DNA of 64,000 bases from Caldimonas brevitalea (GCF_001017435.1 NZ_CP011371.1:1488001-1552000); one strand, 5' to 3'. Numbered from the stretch's first letter, positions 7,052-16,516 are shown. The notes: generated by a model not told the origin, from the letters alone. Numbers and translations are program-made.

Positions 7052-8976
7052 GCCGGCAGCGCGCCGCGCTGGCCGGGCTGGAGTTTTTCCTCGACGACGA
7101 GCCGCTCATCCCCGAGCCGGCCCCGGCCTTCGACACCGAAAGCCTGCAGGTCGCCACCGGACTCGGCGAGCCGGCCGAGCTCCCGCCGCCCGACCCCGTC
7201 CGACCCAAGCGCCGCCGCCCGCTGATCGAGACCGTCGAGGGGGTGCTGACGGCGACCGAGGTACTGCAACGGTTCGAGGCCCAGCGCGAGGCCTGGTACT
7301 CCGAAGAGCTGGCGCCCTTCGTCGAGGGCATCCAGCGCCTGCTGCAGGACGAACGCCGGCTCAGCGAGGAGATGCACGGCCTGCCGTCCACCGACCACCG
7401 TGAGGTCTGGCAGGACGACGGCGTGTCCGACAAGCTCGCCCACGACCCCACCGTGCGTCGGTTGCACCTGTGGCAGCCGCCGGTGTGGTGGATGGCACCG
7501 ATCGTGCGGCGGCAGGACACCCCGCTCAACATGCGGTTGCCGCTGGCCGAGACGGCGGCCGAGTTCGCGCGCGAGCTGACCGAACAGCTGCCGCCCGAAT
7601 GGCACGGCAAGCGTGTGGTGGTGCAGCTGGAAGTCGAAACCCGGTTGTACTGGGGCGGGCGCGCGCCCCGCCTGCTGCCCGGCGGTGGGCCCGAGCGGGC
7701 CTCGGTCTGGCAGCCCTGCAGCTTCCGCGGGGACGGCGTCGGCTTTTCGGAAGACCTGCTGTATCTGCAGCGCGGCAAGGCGATCTGGCTGGTCGAGCCG
7801 CGGGCCGCCGAGGCGCCGCTGATCCGCCGCACGCTGCGCTCCGGTGTCGGGCTGCTGGTGGCCGTGCCGCTGGTCACGCTGGAACTGCAGGAAGGCGCCT
7901 TCGGCTGGGTCAAGCGGCAGGCCACCCGGGTGCTGCGCTGGATGGGCGTCAAGCAAGGCATCGCCGACCGCGACCCCACCTTCGCCCGCCGGCTCTGGGA
8001 CGATGAAAGCTATTGGTCGGCGGCGCTGGGCCTGCCGCCGCCCGACCCCGACGCTGTGCACCACCTCGAGAAGCAAGGGGCGGCGTTGGTCCCCGCATCG
8101 AGGCCCGCGGTGTCGCATGTGCCCGACAAGACGCCTTGCGACCACCACGTCGTGCTGGTGCACGGCGGGCTGAGTTCGGTGCGCGGCGGCTTCGGCGCCT
8201 GGCTGCCCGAAGACCCTGCGGCGCTGCCGCCGGACGCCGGCCCGTGGCAGGGCATGCATTTGCTGAACCAGCTGTGTGTTTGGCGTTTCGAGCACGACAC
8301 CTTCGTCCGGGTGCACCGTAACCTCAATCAGTTGGTCGACCTGGTCGAGCGCACCGTGATCGGCCACCAACCCAGCGGCACCCTGGTGTTGCTGGCGCAT
8401 TCACGGGGCGGCAATGTGGTCCGCTTTGCACTGCCGCGCTTGCGCCAGCGCTGGCCGGGCTGGCGTTTCTACGGTCTGACAGCCGGCAGCCCGCACCAGG
8501 GCACCGGCGTGTTCCGCCGCATCGGCCGGCGCTGGGCCGGCGTCGCGGGCGCCGTCGGCTGGTTCCGAGACGTCGCCTCCGGGTTGCTCGACAAGCAGCA
8601 GATGGTCGACCTGCTGATGCTCGAACGCGCGCTCGCCTATGACATTCCCCCCGGCTTTCGCGACGTCGAGCCGGCCGGTGTGGCCCGTATGGCAAGAGGC
8701 CAGGGCATGCCCGAAGGCTTGTGGGTGTGGGGCTCGGAATGGGGGCCGGGCGACGCCAACCCGCTGCAGGAGCGCTTGTGGCGCCGCTTCATCGAAGACT
8801 GGGCCGGCTTCGAGGCCGACGGCGACGGCATCGTGCCCAAGGACTCGGCGCTGGCAGGGCTGGAGGACGCGCACGACGCGTCGCCGGTGTTCCATACCGC
8901 TTACTTCGAGCATGAGCCGACCGTCGCGCAGATCCGCCAGCGTCTCGAAACCTTGCTCGACCGTCTGGCGGCCTGA
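7048..8976 (+). CDS. Large alpha/beta hydrolase (PGAP1/lipase-like)
   Basis: A 642-residue protein. The C-terminal half is an alpha/beta hydrolase with the oxyanion strand HHVVLVHGGLSS (near residue 370) and the nucleophile elbow LLAHSRGGNV with Ser452. A likely catalytic Asp is in EADGDGIVP and a His in VFHTAYFEHEP near the C-terminus. The N-terminal 350 residues are charged and match no domain I recognise. There is no signal peptide, so it is cytosolic or membrane-attached. The start codon overlaps the kinase stop (ATGA), which indicates translational coupling. Substrate is unknown: lipid, ester or PGAP1-like acyl hydrolysis are all possible. The odd pairing with a kinase and a radical SAM enzyme suggests a shared pathway. 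Confidence 0.82.
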   Translation: MSRQRAALAGLEFFLDDEPLIPEPAPAFDTESLQVATGLGEPAELPPPDPVRPKRRRPLIETVEGVLTATEVLQRFEAQREAWYSEELAPFVEGIQRLLQDERRLSEEMHGLPSTDHREVWQDDGVSDKLAHDPTVRRLHLWQPPVWWMAPIVRRQDTPLNMRLPLAETAAEFARELTEQLPPEWHGKRVVVQLEVETRLYWGGRAPRLLPGGGPERASVWQPCSFRGDGVGFSEDLLYLQRGKAIWLVEPRAAEAPLIRRTLRSGVGLLVAVPLVTLELQEGAFGWVKRQATRVLRWMGVKQGIADRDPTFARRLWDDESYWSAALGLPPPDPDAVHHLEKQGAALVPASRPAVSHVPDKTPCDHHVVLVHGGLSSVRGGFGAWLPEDPAALPPDAGPWQGMHLLNQLCVWRFEHDTFVRVHRNLNQLVDLVERTVIGHQPSGTLVLLAHSRGGNVVRFALPRLRQRWPGWRFYGLTAGSPHQGTGVFRRIGRRWAGVAGAVGWFRDVASGLLDKQQMVDLLMLERALAYDIPPGFRDVEPAGVARMARGQGMPEGLWVWGSEWGPGDANPLQERLWRRFIEDWAGFEADGDGIVPKDSALAGLEDAHDASPVFHTAYFEHEPTVAQIRQRLETLLDRLAA

Positions 8977-9181
8977 GTGAGCCAAGGCATCACATCGCGG
9001 ACATGACCGCCTTGTCGTGCGGGCTTTGCCCACCGCATTCTTGACGCTGGAATGGGGCCAACGCAATCATGCCGCGTCCCCTCCCGGGCCCTCGCCCGCG
9101 AAGGGTGACGTCCGGCGGCGGCCTGCCGTCAACGCAGGGCCGCGCCTTGCCGCGGCACGCGAGTCAAGGAGGAGAACACAG

Positions 9182-10423
9182 ATGAACAAAACGTTCTGGT
9201 GCCGCGCGGTGACATGTGCCGCCATCTCGCTGGCCGGTCCGGCCTTCGGCCTGGAGCCCGCGCTGATCGCCTCGGGCCTCGACCAGCCGGTGTTCCTGAC
9301 CGCGCCGACCGGCGACTCACGGTTGTTCGTGGTCGAGAAGGGCGGCCGCATCAAGCTGCTGCACAACGGCAGTGTCTCGACCTATCTCGACATCAGCGCC
9401 AAGGTCGACGCCGACGGCGAACGCGGCCTGCTGGGCCTGGCCTTCGACCCTGGTTTCCGACGCAACGGCCGCTTCTATGTCAACTACATCGACAAGACCA
9501 CGCAGAACACGGTGGTCGCGTCCTACACGGCGCCGTCGTTCAACGCCAACAGCGCCAACCCGGCGTCGGCCCGCACCATCCTGACGGTCGAGCAAACGCC
9601 TGACAGCACACGCCACAAGGCCGGCTGGATCGGCTTCCGCCCCAACGACCCGGGCCAGCTCTATGTCGCCACCGGCGACGGCGGGCCGTCGAACGACCCG
9701 TTCCAGCGCGCGCAGGACCCGAACAGCAACCTCGGCAAGATCCTGCGCATCACGCCGCAGGCGGACGGCGGCTACACGGTGCCGACCGGCAACCCCTTCG
9801 TCGGCCGCGCCGGCAACGACGAGGTCTGGTCGTTCGGGCTGCGCAACCCCTACCGCAACAGTTTCGACCGTGCCACCGGCGACCTCTGGATCGCCGACGT
9901 CGGCGAGGCGGCCCGCGAAGAGGTCGACTTCGAAGCGGCCGGCAGCGAGGGCGGCCGCAACTACGGCTGGCGCGCGTTGGAAGGCTCGGCCGACAACCCC
10001 GATGTGCCCGATGCCGCGCCCGAGGGCGCGATCGCGCCGTTGTTCGAATACGAGCACGGGGCGCTGGGCCGCTCGGTCATCGGCGGATATGTCTACCGCG
10101 GCGGCCTGGAAGAAGGGCTGGACGGTGCCTATCTGTTCGGCGACTTCGCGTCCGGCAAGATCTTCTCGCTGCATCGCCAGGGGGACAGCTTTGTCGATTT
10201 TGTCGACCGCAGTGCCGAGTTGGGCAACCTGTTCGGCCGTTCGCAGCTGACCTCGTTCGGCGAAGACGCCTTCGGCGCGCTCTATGTGATGGGGCTCGAC
10301 GGCAACGTCTACCGCATCGCGGCGGCGGTGCCGGAGCCGGAGCAGTGGGCCTTGCTGCTGGGCGGCGGCGCGTGGCTCGCCGCGGTGGTGCGGCGCCGTC
10401 GCGGCTCGGCCAGTCGGCCTTGA
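9182..10423 (+). CDS. PQQ-type sugar (sorbosone/glucose) dehydrogenase with PEP-CTERM tail
   Basis: A 413-residue exported beta-propeller of the glucose/sorbosone dehydrogenase family (GSDH), which oxidises aldose sugars with PQQ in the periplasm. The signal peptide ends near AGPAFG (residues 18-23). Family motifs are RGLLGLAFDPGF, GWIGFRPND, YVATGDGGPSNDP, NLGKILRI and WSFGLRNPYRNSFD. The C-terminus carries a PEP-CTERM sorting signal: VPEPEQWALL, then a short hydrophobic helix, then RRRRG. That predicts handling by an exosortase and anchoring or release at the cell surface. The ATG at 9182 has a strong AAGGAGGAG ribosome site; the frame upstream of it is not coding. No pqq gene or exosortase is in the window. 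Confidence 0.9.
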   Translation: MNKTFWCRAVTCAAISLAGPAFGLEPALIASGLDQPVFLTAPTGDSRLFVVEKGGRIKLLHNGSVSTYLDISAKVDADGERGLLGLAFDPGFRRNGRFYVNYIDKTTQNTVVASYTAPSFNANSANPASARTILTVEQTPDSTRHKAGWIGFRPNDPGQLYVATGDGGPSNDPFQRAQDPNSNLGKILRITPQADGGYTVPTGNPFVGRAGNDEVWSFGLRNPYRNSFDRATGDLWIADVGEAAREEVDFEAAGSEGGRNYGWRALEGSADNPDVPDAAPEGAIAPLFEYEHGALGRSVIGGYVYRGGLEEGLDGAYLFGDFASGKIFSLHRQGDSFVDFVDRSAELGNLFGRSQLTSFGEDAFGALYVMGLDGNVYRIAAAVPEPEQWALLLGGGAWLAAVVRRRRGSASRP

Positions 10424-10447
10424 CGCTGCGCGAGCGCGGGGCGGCGG

Positions 10448-10472
10448 CCGGGTGCGCACCATCGGCACCCGG
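10448..10472. terminator. Hairpin between convergent genes
   Basis: CCGGGTGC (10448-10455) pairs with GCACCCGG (10465-10472). The stem ends exactly at the rbsD stop codon and lies in the 49-bp gap between two convergent genes, so it could end transcription from both sides. No T-run is present. Confidence 0.4.
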
Positions 10473-10865
10473 TCAGAACACCACCCCCGCGCTCAACACG
10501 ACATTCGTGTAGGGCGTGGTTTCGCCGGTGCGCACCACGGCCCGCGCCTGACGACTCAGCCGTTTCAGTTGGGCATGGTTGACGCACTGCGGCTCCACCG
10601 CCAGCATCGCGCACCAGGGCGGCAGCGCGCCGTCCGCGGCGCTGCACGCTTCGCGCGCGATCGTCGCCGACTCCACCTCCATCTCGGACAGCACCGCCGC
10701 CAGCACCTCGGTGAAGCGCGGCACGCCGCGTGTCACCGCGAGGTCGATACGTTGCGGGCCGGGCGGCACCGGCAGGCCGGCGTCGCCGATGACGACCAAG
10801 TCGCCATGCCCGAGCGTGGCGATCAGGTGGGACAGTTCGGCATGCAGCAAGGCGGTGCGTTTCAT
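10473..10865 (-). CDS. rbsD: D-ribose pyranase
   Basis: RbsD interconverts the pyranose and furanose forms of D-ribose so that ribokinase receives a usable form. The 130-residue product has the family features: the GHGDLVVIGDAGLPVP segment with the catalytic His near residue 20, the VTRGVPRFTEVL region and the C-terminal ETTPYTNVVLSAGV. Length is slightly below the usual 131-139. The ATG was placed at 10865, where it overlaps the rbsK stop as ATGA; the frame extends upstream but only as a shadow inside rbsK. It is the last gene of the rbsBACRKD operon. Confidence 0.93.
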   Translation of the reverse strand: MKRTALLHAELSHLIATLGHGDLVVIGDAGLPVPPGPQRIDLAVTRGVPRFTEVLAAVLSEMEVESATIAREACSAADGALPPWCAMLAVEPQCVNHAQLKRLSRQARAVVRTGETTPYTNVVLSAGVVF

Positions 10866-11818
10866 AGCGGATGTCCGGCGAGTGGTTCGGGCAGGCTCTC
10901 GAGGTCTTGCGCGGTGGGGATGGACGGCTGCGCACCGACGCGGGCGACGCACCAGGCAGCCGCCCTGATGCCGCGGCGGACCGCCTGGTCGAGCGGCTGC
11001 CCCTGCGCCAGCGCCACGGCGAGGGCCCCGGTGAAGGTGTCGCCGGCGGCGGTGGTGTCGACCGCGCGCACCGGCAGCGCCGGGTGGAAGCGGCTGCCCT
11101 GCACGTCGCTCGCCACGGCGCCTTGCGAGCCCAGCGTGACCACCACACGTTGTACGCCGCGCCGGCGCAGCTCGAGCGCGGCCGCGGCGGCGCCGGCCGG
11201 GTCGCGCAGGGGCCGCCCCGTCAACTCGCTCGCTTCGACCTCGTTCAACACCAGCGTGTCCAGACGCGGCCACAGCGTGTCGGGCAATGCGGCCATCGGC
11301 GAGGGGTTGAGCAGCACCGGGCAGCTCGCCGCGTGCGCGGCTTCGATCGCGTCGATCACCTGGCCCAGCGGGGCTTCGAGCTGCGTCACGAAAAACGCGG
11401 CACCGGCGAGCGCTGCGGTCAGGGTGGCGGGCTCGACCCGCAGCGTCGCATTGGCCCCGGGGATCACGACGATGCGGTTCTGGGCCGCGTCGTCGACCAT
11501 CACCAGCGCCAGCCCGGTCGGCTGTTCGGCGTCGGTCTGCACGCCGGCCAGGTCGATGCCGTCGGCCGCCAGGGCCGCCCGCAAGCTGTTGCCATAGGCA
11601 TCGGCCCCCAGGCGCCCGAGCAGGGCCACGTCGGCACCCTGGCGGGCGCAGCTGACGGCCTGGTTGCCACCCTTGCCGCCCGGCACGGTGGCGAAGTTGT
11701 GGCCGATCAAGGTCTCGCCGGCGTCGGGCGCGCGCGGCACGCGCAGCAGCAGATCCATGTTGAGGCTGCCGAGCACGACGATGCGCGGCCGGAGCAACGG
11801 GGCGTTGTCGCTGCTCAT
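10862..11818 (-). CDS. rbsK: Ribokinase
   Basis: A PfkB-family sugar kinase of 318 residues that phosphorylates ribose at O5 with ATP. It shows the N-terminal signature VVLGSLNMDLLLRVPRAPDAG, the GGKGGNQAV sugar-binding motif and the C-terminal catalytic motif DTTAAGDTFTGALAVALAQG with the base Asp in AAGD. The start MSSDNAPLL at 11818 overlaps the rbsR stop (ATGA); a longer frame would run into rbsR. Location inside the ribose operon supports ribose as the substrate over other PfkB sugars. Confidence 0.93.
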   Translation of the reverse strand: MSSDNAPLLRPRIVVLGSLNMDLLLRVPRAPDAGETLIGHNFATVPGGKGGNQAVSCARQGADVALLGRLGADAYGNSLRAALAADGIDLAGVQTDAEQPTGLALVMVDDAAQNRIVVIPGANATLRVEPATLTAALAGAAFFVTQLEAPLGQVIDAIEAAHAASCPVLLNPSPMAALPDTLWPRLDTLVLNEVEASELTGRPLRDPAGAAAAALELRRRGVQRVVVTLGSQGAVASDVQGSRFHPALPVRAVDTTAAGDTFTGALAVALAQGQPLDQAVRRGIRAAAWCVARVGAQPSIPTAQDLESLPEPLAGHPL

Positions 11819-12840
11819 CGCCGTTCGCCCCTCGGGTTGCCGCGCCGACCCGTCGATGCGCGCACGCACAGCTCCGGCTGCAGCATCACCTTGCGCGGCT
11901 GTTGCCGGCGCCCGTCGATGCGCTCGAGCAGCATGTCGACGGCCAGCGCCGCGATGCGCTGCTTGGGCTGGGCCACGGTGGTCAGCGGCGGGCTGGCGAA
12001 GCGCGCCAGTTCGATGTCGTCGAAGCCGACGATGGAGAGGTCATCCGGCACCCGCAAGCCGCTCTCGTGCGCGGCGCACAAGGCGCCCATCGCCATCAGG
12101 TCGTTGCAGACGAACACCGCGGTGGGCGGCTCGGGCGAGCGCAGGATGGCGTGCAGCGCCTCGTAGCCGCTCTGGCTGGTGAAGTCGCCGCGCCACAGCA
12201 AGGCGGCGCTGTCGTCGCCGAGGCCGGCCTCCGCCAGGCCAGCACGCCAACCGGCGATGCGTTGTTCGCTCGGCGCCAGTTCGGCCGGGCCGCCGATGCA
12301 GGCGATGCGGCGGTGGCCCAGCGACGCCAGGTGCCGCGTCGCGAGCACACCGCCGTGCAGGTGGGCGGTCTCGACCAGGTCGCAGGGCAGCGCGTCGATC
12401 TCGCGGTCGAGCAGCACGGTGGGCACGTTCAGGCCGGCCAGCAGGTCGGGCAGCGCGGCGTCGTCGCCCGACGACACCACCACCAGCCCGTCGACACGCC
12501 GCTCGGCCAGCACCTGCAGGTAGACACCCTGGCGGCGCGGCTCGTCGTCGGTGTTGCACAGCAGCAGCGTGTAGCCGGCGCCGAAGCAGCGGTCTTCGAC
12601 GCTGCGCACGATCTCGGCGAAATAGGGGTTGGAGCTGTTGGGGATCAGCATGCCGAGCGTGCGCGTGGTGTTGCGCTTGAGGCTGCGCGCCACCGCGCTC
12701 GGCACGTAGCCCAGGTCGCGGATGGCCTGCTCGACCCGGCTGCGGCCCTCGGGGCTGACATGGCGGGTGCCGTTGACGACGTGCGACACGGTGGTCACCG
12801 AAACCCCTGCACGCGCGGCGACATCCTTGATGGTGGCCAT
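11815..12840 (-). CDS. rbsR: LacI-family transcriptional regulator (RbsR-like)
   Basis: A 341-residue LacI-type repressor. The DNA-binding headpiece is at residues 1-60 (TIKDVAARAGVSVTTVSHVV, then NGTRHVSPEGRSRVEQA). A periplasmic-binding-protein-like ligand domain follows, with TLGMLIPNSSNPYFAEIVRS near residue 60 and DDLSIVGFDDIELARFASPP near residue 265. It is encoded inside the operon between rbsC (4 bp away) and rbsK (ATGA overlap), so it is made together with the genes it should control. Likely ligand is ribose or a phosphorylated ribose, inferred from context. Candidate operators lie upstream of rbsB at 16503-16524. Confidence 0.9.
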   Translation of the reverse strand: MATIKDVAARAGVSVTTVSHVVNGTRHVSPEGRSRVEQAIRDLGYVPSAVARSLKRNTTRTLGMLIPNSSNPYFAEIVRSVEDRCFGAGYTLLLCNTDDEPRRQGVYLQVLAERRVDGLVVVSSGDDAALPDLLAGLNVPTVLLDREIDALPCDLVETAHLHGGVLATRHLASLGHRRIACIGGPAELAPSEQRIAGWRAGLAEAGLGDDSAALLWRGDFTSQSGYEALHAILRSPEPPTAVFVCNDLMAMGALCAAHESGLRVPDDLSIVGFDDIELARFASPPLTTVAQPKQRIAALAVDMLLERIDGRRQQPRKVMLQPELCVRASTGRRGNPRGERR

Positions 12841-12844
12841 GCGC

Positions 12845-13843
12845 TCAGCCTCCGGCCGCGCGGCGCTGGCGCACGGTGTCGAACACGACGGCGACCACGA
12901 TCACGCAGCCGGTGATGATACGTTTGCTCGGCTCGCTGGCGCCCACCTGGGCCAATCCGGCTTCCAGCACCGCGATGATCAGCACGCCGAAGAAGGTGTT
13001 GACGACCGAGCCGCGCCCGCCCATCAGGCTGGTGCCGCCGATCACCACCGCCGCGATCACGCGCAGCTCCATGCCTTGCCCGGCGTTCGGGTCGGCCGCT
13101 TCCAGCCGGGCCGCTTGCATCAGCCCGGCCAGGCCGGCCAGCAGGCCGGTCAGCGCGAACACGGCGATGCGCACCGGCCGCGGGTCCACGCCCGCCAGCC
13201 GCATCGCTTCTTCGTTGGTGCCGATGCCGACCACACAGCGGCCGAACACGGTGCGCGACAGCACCAGCTGGCCGAGCGCCACCAGCGCGATCGCCAGCAC
13301 GAAGGCGGCCGAGATGCCGCCCACCCACGGCTGCGCCAGGCCGCCGATCGCGTCGCCGACATACTGCGTGCGCGACTCGGTCACCAGGTAAGCCGCGCCG
13401 CGCACCACCTCGAGCATGCCCAGCGAGACGATGAAGGACGGCAGCCGCCAGGCCACCGAGACGGCCCCGGTGACGCTGCCGCAGACGGCACCGGCGGCCA
13501 GCCCGAGGGCTGCCGCCGCGCCCGCCGGCCACTGCCATTGCACGATGGCGGTGGCCGACAGTGCTGCGCTGAGGGCCAGCACCGAGCCGACCGACAGGTC
13601 GATGCCGGCGATGATCAGCACGAAGGTCATGCCGACCGCCATCACCGCCAGCGCCGGGATTTCGTTGGCGATGGTCACGAAGGTGTCGACGCTGAGGAAG
13701 TGCTGGCTGAGCGCGCCGAACAGCGCGACCATCGCGACCAGCACCCCGGTCAGCCCGAGATAGGTGGCGAGTTCGCCGCGCAGGCCACGCCAGGCGACGG
13801 CGGCGGCAGCAGGGGGCGCGGAAGTGGTGGTACCCAGGGTCAT
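12845..13843 (-). CDS. rbsC: Ribose ABC transporter permease
   Basis: A 332-residue inner-membrane permease of the BPD_transp_2 family. It has eight to ten hydrophobic segments and the signature stretches LIIAGIDLSVGSVLALS, VNTFFGVLIIAVLEAGL and the ATPase-contact loop around GTNEEAMRLAGVDPRPVR (EAA-like). The ATG at 13843 overlaps the rbsA stop (ATGA). Together with rbsA and rbsB it forms the high-affinity importer; it works as a homodimer. Confidence 0.92.
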   Translation of the reverse strand: MTLGTTTSAPPAAAAVAWRGLRGELATYLGLTGVLVAMVALFGALSQHFLSVDTFVTIANEIPALAVMAVGMTFVLIIAGIDLSVGSVLALSAALSATAIVQWQWPAGAAAALGLAAGAVCGSVTGAVSVAWRLPSFIVSLGMLEVVRGAAYLVTESRTQYVGDAIGGLAQPWVGGISAAFVLAIALVALGQLVLSRTVFGRCVVGIGTNEEAMRLAGVDPRPVRIAVFALTGLLAGLAGLMQAARLEAADPNAGQGMELRVIAAVVIGGTSLMGGRGSVVNTFFGVLIIAVLEAGLAQVGASEPSKRIITGCVIVVAVVFDTVRQRRAAGG

Positions 13844-15420
13844 GATGGTGTGGACGAGACGGTGAGGGTGGCGGGAGGGCACGGCGTGGTGTCGGAGGTG
13901 CTGCCGAGGGCGGCGGCGAGCAGGGCGGCCTCGCTCCAGTGCCCGCGCTCGAACACGGCAGCCAGGCGACCGGCCTGCATGACGCCGATGCGATCGCACA
14001 TCGCCATCAGTTCGCGCAGGTCGCTCGACACCATCAGCAGCGCCTTGCCGGCACTCGCCATGCGGTCCAGTTCGGCATAGAGATCGGCCCGCGCGCCGAC
14101 GTCGACACCACGCGTCGGCTCGTCGAGCAGCAGCACCTCGCAGTCGCGCAGCAGCCAGCGTGCGAACACCACCTTCTGCTGGTTGCCGCCACTCAGCGCG
14201 GCCACCGGCTGTTCGGTATCGCGGCAGCGGATGTGTAGCGTCTGCACGAAACGCTGGGCCAGCGCGGTTTCCCGGGCCGGCTGCAGCCAGCCGCGCCGCG
14301 ACACCGCCGCGAGCCGGCTGAGGCTGGTGTTGACGCGGATCGGCTGCGGCAGCAACAGCCCCTGCGACTTGCGGTCTTCGGTGACCAGGCCTACGCCGCT
14401 GCGCACCGCCTGCATGGGCGAGCGCCAGCGCCGCCGCATGCCGGTCTCGGCCGACTCTCGCCACACCTCACCGCTGTCGGCGCGGTCGGCGGCGAACAGC
14501 AGCCGCACGAGTTCGGTGCGCCCGGAGCCGACCAGACCGGCCAGGCCGAACACCTCGCCCGCGTGGAGGTCGAGGTCGACGCCGTGCACCACGCCGCGCC
14601 GACTCAACCCGCGGGCGCGCAACAACACCGGGCCGGCAAGGCGGCGCGGCCGCTGCTCCTCGCTGCGCACCGCGCGCCCGACCATACGTTGCACCAGCTG
14701 TTGCTCCGACACGCCCGCCATCGGCCGCACTTCGACCAGCCGGCCGTCGCGTAGCACCGCAACACGTTGCGCGATGCGCTGCAGTTCGGGCAGCCGGTGC
14801 GACACATAGACGATGGCGACGCCGGCGCGCCGCAGCCGTTCGATCTGCGCGAACAAGCGGTCGGTCTCGCGGCCCGTCAGCATCGCGGTCGGCTCGTCGA
14901 GCACCAGCACGCGGGTGTCGTCCTGCAGGTGGCGGGCGATCTCGACCATTTGCTGGTGTCCGATGCCCAAGGCGGCCACCGGTGTGGCCGGGTCGAGGTC
15001 GTCCAGCCCGATCTGCGCCAGCTGGCGTGCGGCCAGCCGGTGCAGTTCGCCCCGGCGCACCCAGCCGGCCGTCTGGGGCAGCCGCCCGAGCAACAGGTTC
15101 TCGGCGACGGTGAGGGTGGGCACCAAGCCCAGTTCCTGCATCACCAGGCGCACGCCGCAGCGCTCGGCCTCCTGGCGCGAGACGGGGCGGTAGGGCCGGC
15201 CGTCGAGTTGCATCGTGCCGCGGCTCGGCAGCACCAGGCCGCTGACGATCTTGCCGAGCGTGCTCTTGCCGGCGCCGTTTTCGCCGGTCAGCGCGAGCAC
15301 CTCGCCGGCCGCCAGTGTCAGGCACACGCCGTCGAGCACCGGCTCGGCGTAGTCCTTGCCGATGCCGTCGAGCGACAAGACCGGCGTGGCGGCCGCCGCG
15401 TTGGCCACAGCGGGTGTCAC
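13840..15420 (-). CDS. rbsA: Ribose ABC transporter ATP-binding protein
   Basis: A 526-residue double ATPase of the sugar-import (CUT2) type. The first nucleotide-binding half has Walker A GENGAGKST near residue 46 and the Walker B strand VLVLDEPTAML. The second half has the degenerate Walker A GLVGSGRTE, the signature LSGGNQQKVVFARWL and VLLLDEPTRGVD. Start is the GTG at 15420, with a weak GAGGT upstream; no in-frame ATG lies near. It is 28 bp downstream of the rbsB stop and overlaps rbsC. Confidence 0.93.
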   Translation of the reverse strand: MTPAVANAAAATPVLSLDGIGKDYAEPVLDGVCLTLAAGEVLALTGENGAGKSTLGKIVSGLVLPSRGTMQLDGRPYRPVSRQEAERCGVRLVMQELGLVPTLTVAENLLLGRLPQTAGWVRRGELHRLAARQLAQIGLDDLDPATPVAALGIGHQQMVEIARHLQDDTRVLVLDEPTAMLTGRETDRLFAQIERLRRAGVAIVYVSHRLPELQRIAQRVAVLRDGRLVEVRPMAGVSEQQLVQRMVGRAVRSEEQRPRRLAGPVLLRARGLSRRGVVHGVDLDLHAGEVFGLAGLVGSGRTELVRLLFAADRADSGEVWRESAETGMRRRWRSPMQAVRSGVGLVTEDRKSQGLLLPQPIRVNTSLSRLAAVSRRGWLQPARETALAQRFVQTLHIRCRDTEQPVAALSGGNQQKVVFARWLLRDCEVLLLDEPTRGVDVGARADLYAELDRMASAGKALLMVSSDLRELMAMCDRIGVMQAGRLAAVFERGHWSEAALLAAALGSTSDTTPCPPATLTVSSTPS

Positions 15421-15448
15421 CGGCGCACCTCGCGCTGCTGACCGCAGT

Positions 15449-16405
15449 TCACTTCGAGTCCTTGGTGACCAGTACCACGTCGGTCTTGATCTCGGCCGGC
15501 ATCGCGGCTTGCGGTGTCTTGTCGGCCAGCGCCTTCAAGGCCGTCTCGATGCCGAACACCGCCTGTTTGGCGGCGTACTGGTCGGCGGTGGCCAGCACCC
15601 GGCCGTCCGCCAGCATCGGCTTGATCGCCTGGATGTTGTCGTAGCCCACCACCATTACCTTGCCGGCCTTGCCGGCCGCCTTGACGGCCGCCACGGCGCC
15701 CAGCGCCATGTTGTCGTTGCCGGCCAGCAGGGCGCGCAGGTCCGGGTGCTCGCGCAGCAAGCCGGCGGCCACCGTGTTGCCCTTGTTGATCTCCCACTGG
15801 CCCGACTGCACGCCGACCACCTGCACACCGGCGGCTTTCATCGCGTCCTGGAAGCCGAGGGTGCGCTGCTGGGCATTGGTGGTGGTGGACACACCTTCGA
15901 TGATGGCCACCTTGTCGCCCGCCTTCAGCTGGCGCGCCAGGTGCTCGCCCACCAGCCGGGCGCCGGCGCGGTTGTCGGGGCCGACGAAGGGCACTTTCAG
16001 GCCCTTCTGCTGCAGCGCGGCGGCATCGAGCCGGTTGTCGATGTTGACCACCACGACACCTTTGTCGATCGCTGCCTTGATCGCCGGCACCAGCGCCTTC
16101 GAGTCGGCCGGCGCGATCACCAGCGCCTGCACCTTCTGCGCGACCATCTGCTCGACGATCTTGATCTGCGCGGCGGTGTCGGTCTCGTCCTTGATGCCAT
16201 TGGCCACCAGCGTGTACTGCGACGCGTGTGCAGCCTGGTGGGCCTTGGCGCCGTCTTCCATGGTGCGGAAGAACTCGTTGGCGAGCGACTTCATCACCAG
16301 CGCGACCTTCGGCGGGTCGGCAGCCCATAACGACCCGGCGGCCCAGGGGCCGAGGAGGCTGGCGGCGATCGCGGCGTGCAGGGTGCGGCGGCGGGACAGT
16401 GTCAT
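15449..16405 (-). CDS. rbsB: Ribose-binding periplasmic protein
   Basis: A 318-residue periplasmic sugar-binding protein of the CUT2/ribose type. A signal peptide ([16 protein letters not shown], cleavage near SLWA-AD, residue 28) is followed by [20 protein letters not shown], the family's first ligand loop. [15 protein letters not shown] and [13 protein letters not shown] are the other typical binding segments. A strong ribosome site (AGGAGA) precedes the ATG at 16405. First gene of the operon, with the promoter and LacI-type operators immediately upstream. Confidence 0.93.
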   Translation of the reverse strand: MTLSRRRTLHAAIAASLLGPWAAGSLWAADPPKVALVMKSLANEFFRTMEDGAKAHQAAHASQYTLVANGIKDETDTAAQIKIVEQMVAQKVQALVIAPADSKALVPAIKAAIDKGVVVVNIDNRLDAAALQQKGLKVPFVGPDNRAGARLVGEHLARQLKAGDKVAIIEGVSTTTNAQQRTLGFQDAMKAAGVQVVGVQSGQWEINKGNTVAAGLLREHPDLRALLAGNDNMALGAVAAVKAAGKAGKVMVVGYDNIQAIKPMLADGRVLATADQYAAKQAVFGIETALKALADKTPQAAMPAEIKTDVVLVTKDSK

Positions 16406-16488
16406 GGCGGATCTCCTGGGTTGGAAGGCGGCCTCGGCGTGGGTGGATGCCGGGCCGGGCGCCGGTCATCCGGGCAGCCATGGCGCAA

Positions 16489-16516
16489 ATCATAGAAATA
16501 GAAAACGTTTGCGCAA
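16489..16516 (-). promoter_or_regulatory. Candidate promoter of rbsB operon
   Basis: On the minus strand, TATGAT (16494-16489) matches the sigma-70 -10 box at five of six positions. It is preceded at 16-bp spacing by TTGCGC (16516-16511), a weak -35. The -35 overlaps the LacI-type operators, as expected for a repressed promoter. Confidence 0.45.
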
